NCBI GenBank assembly: GCA_951812795.1
Contig: OX638325.1
Span: forward strand, 1,424,277 to 1,488,276
DNA length: 64,000 nt
From: an uncultured Dehalococcoidia bacterium
GTDB lineage: Bacteria; Chloroflexota; Dehalococcoidia; Lucifugimonadales; Lucifugimonadaceae
Direction of reading: 5' to 3'
The first letter of the stretch is position 1. Each line of letters starts with the position of its first letter. The translations under genes and the position numbers were made by a program. Shown piece by piece: positions 63,915 through 64,000 of the stretch. The notes beneath the pieces are model-generated. The model had not been told where the DNA came from, made no database searches, and saw only the letters and a list, made by a program, of their open reading frames with translations.

Positions 63915-64000
63915 ATGGCCCTTGAAACCCGCGTTAGCTTTAACTCAGAAAGCAGCGAATTCGTTTCGGCTCAGCCAGTAATCTACGAATTGCTTTCTCG
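63915..64000 (+). CDS. Start of an unidentified gene (3' end outside window)
   Basis: The ATG at 63915 is preceded by AAGGAG six bases upstream. The first 28 residues, MALETRVSFNSESSEFVSAQ onward, match no family I recognise. The frame stays open to the window end. Confidence 0.6.
   Translation, partial: MALETRVSFNSESSEFVSAQPVIYELLS

Overview
The window reads as a chromosomal stretch of a bacterium that fits Chloroflexota, most likely a marine SAR202/Dehalococcoidia-like lineage. This is inference, not proof: no rRNA is present. The clues are secreted lipoproteins with Pro-Thr-Ala-Thr-Pro linkers, an enolase-superfamily enzyme, a phytanoyl-CoA-dioxygenase-like protein, several dehydrogenases, a haloalkane-dehalogenase-like hydrolase, a MoxR/DUF58/transglutaminase operon, and many dispersed palindromic repeats. 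TGA is used as an ordinary stop throughout, so this is code 11.

Layout. 1-4.9 kb: end of a Gfo/Idh/MocA oxidoreductase, a ThaI-like type II restriction-modification pair, plsY, an argD-like aminotransferase and a HARE-HTH protein. 4.98-8.9 kb: a secreted ten-repeat protein and argG. 9.4-15.7 kb: a minus-strand operon moxR - DUF58 - TgpA-like membrane protein - ogt. 15.8-21.4 kb: a DNA methyltransferase with an Mrr-like tail, an aldo/keto reductase, an alcohol dehydrogenase, a lipoprotein and cinA. 21.5-24.7 kb: an unknown gene plus a Cys-rich HTH protein behind a palindromic operator, then a GMC oxidoreductase. 24.7-30.1 kb: mntA - hepT followed in the same direction by a 1530-residue GHKL-ATPase/SF2-helicase fusion, the best candidate for an undescribed defence operon. 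30-35.1 kb: a Zn dehydrogenase divergent from an enolase-family enzyme, a uracil-DNA-glycosylase-like protein, a NYN nuclease with a hairpin-rich leader, and a Ste24-like protease. 35.3-39.3 kb: an SDR, a membrane protein with a decayed partial copy beside it, hicAB and an orphan methyltransferase. 39.4-43 kb: a haloalkane dehalogenase, a lipoprotein redoxin with an in-frame TGA at the first Cys of its CxxC (likely selenocysteine), a DapA-like protein lacking catalytic residues, and a PanA-like antitoxin with an unknown partner. 43.1-46.1 kb: sucC, sucD and a VOC protein separated by repeats. 46.2-52.4 kb: an oligopeptide-type ABC transporter, oppFDCB-like on minus, with its binding lipoprotein divergent on plus. 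52.5-56.5 kb: a PhyH-like protein, a glycine-zipper peptide, a methyltransferase, queC, queD, a pteridine-reductase-like SDR and tRNA-Ser. 56.6-64 kb: ligA-pth, serS, lysS, rsmD-coaD and the start of one more gene.

Three themes stand out. First, immunity and toxin-antitoxin genes are scattered through the window (R-M pair, MTase-Mrr, MntA/HepT with GHKL-helicase, HicAB, PanA, NYN). Second, palindromic repeats occur between genes and apparently in frame inside two coding genes (a methyltransferase and queC). Third, several proteins keep a familiar fold but lack the usual catalytic residues (transglutaminase-like, DapA-like, CinA C-terminal, PhyH-like). All calls come from reading the sequence by eye, without database searches.
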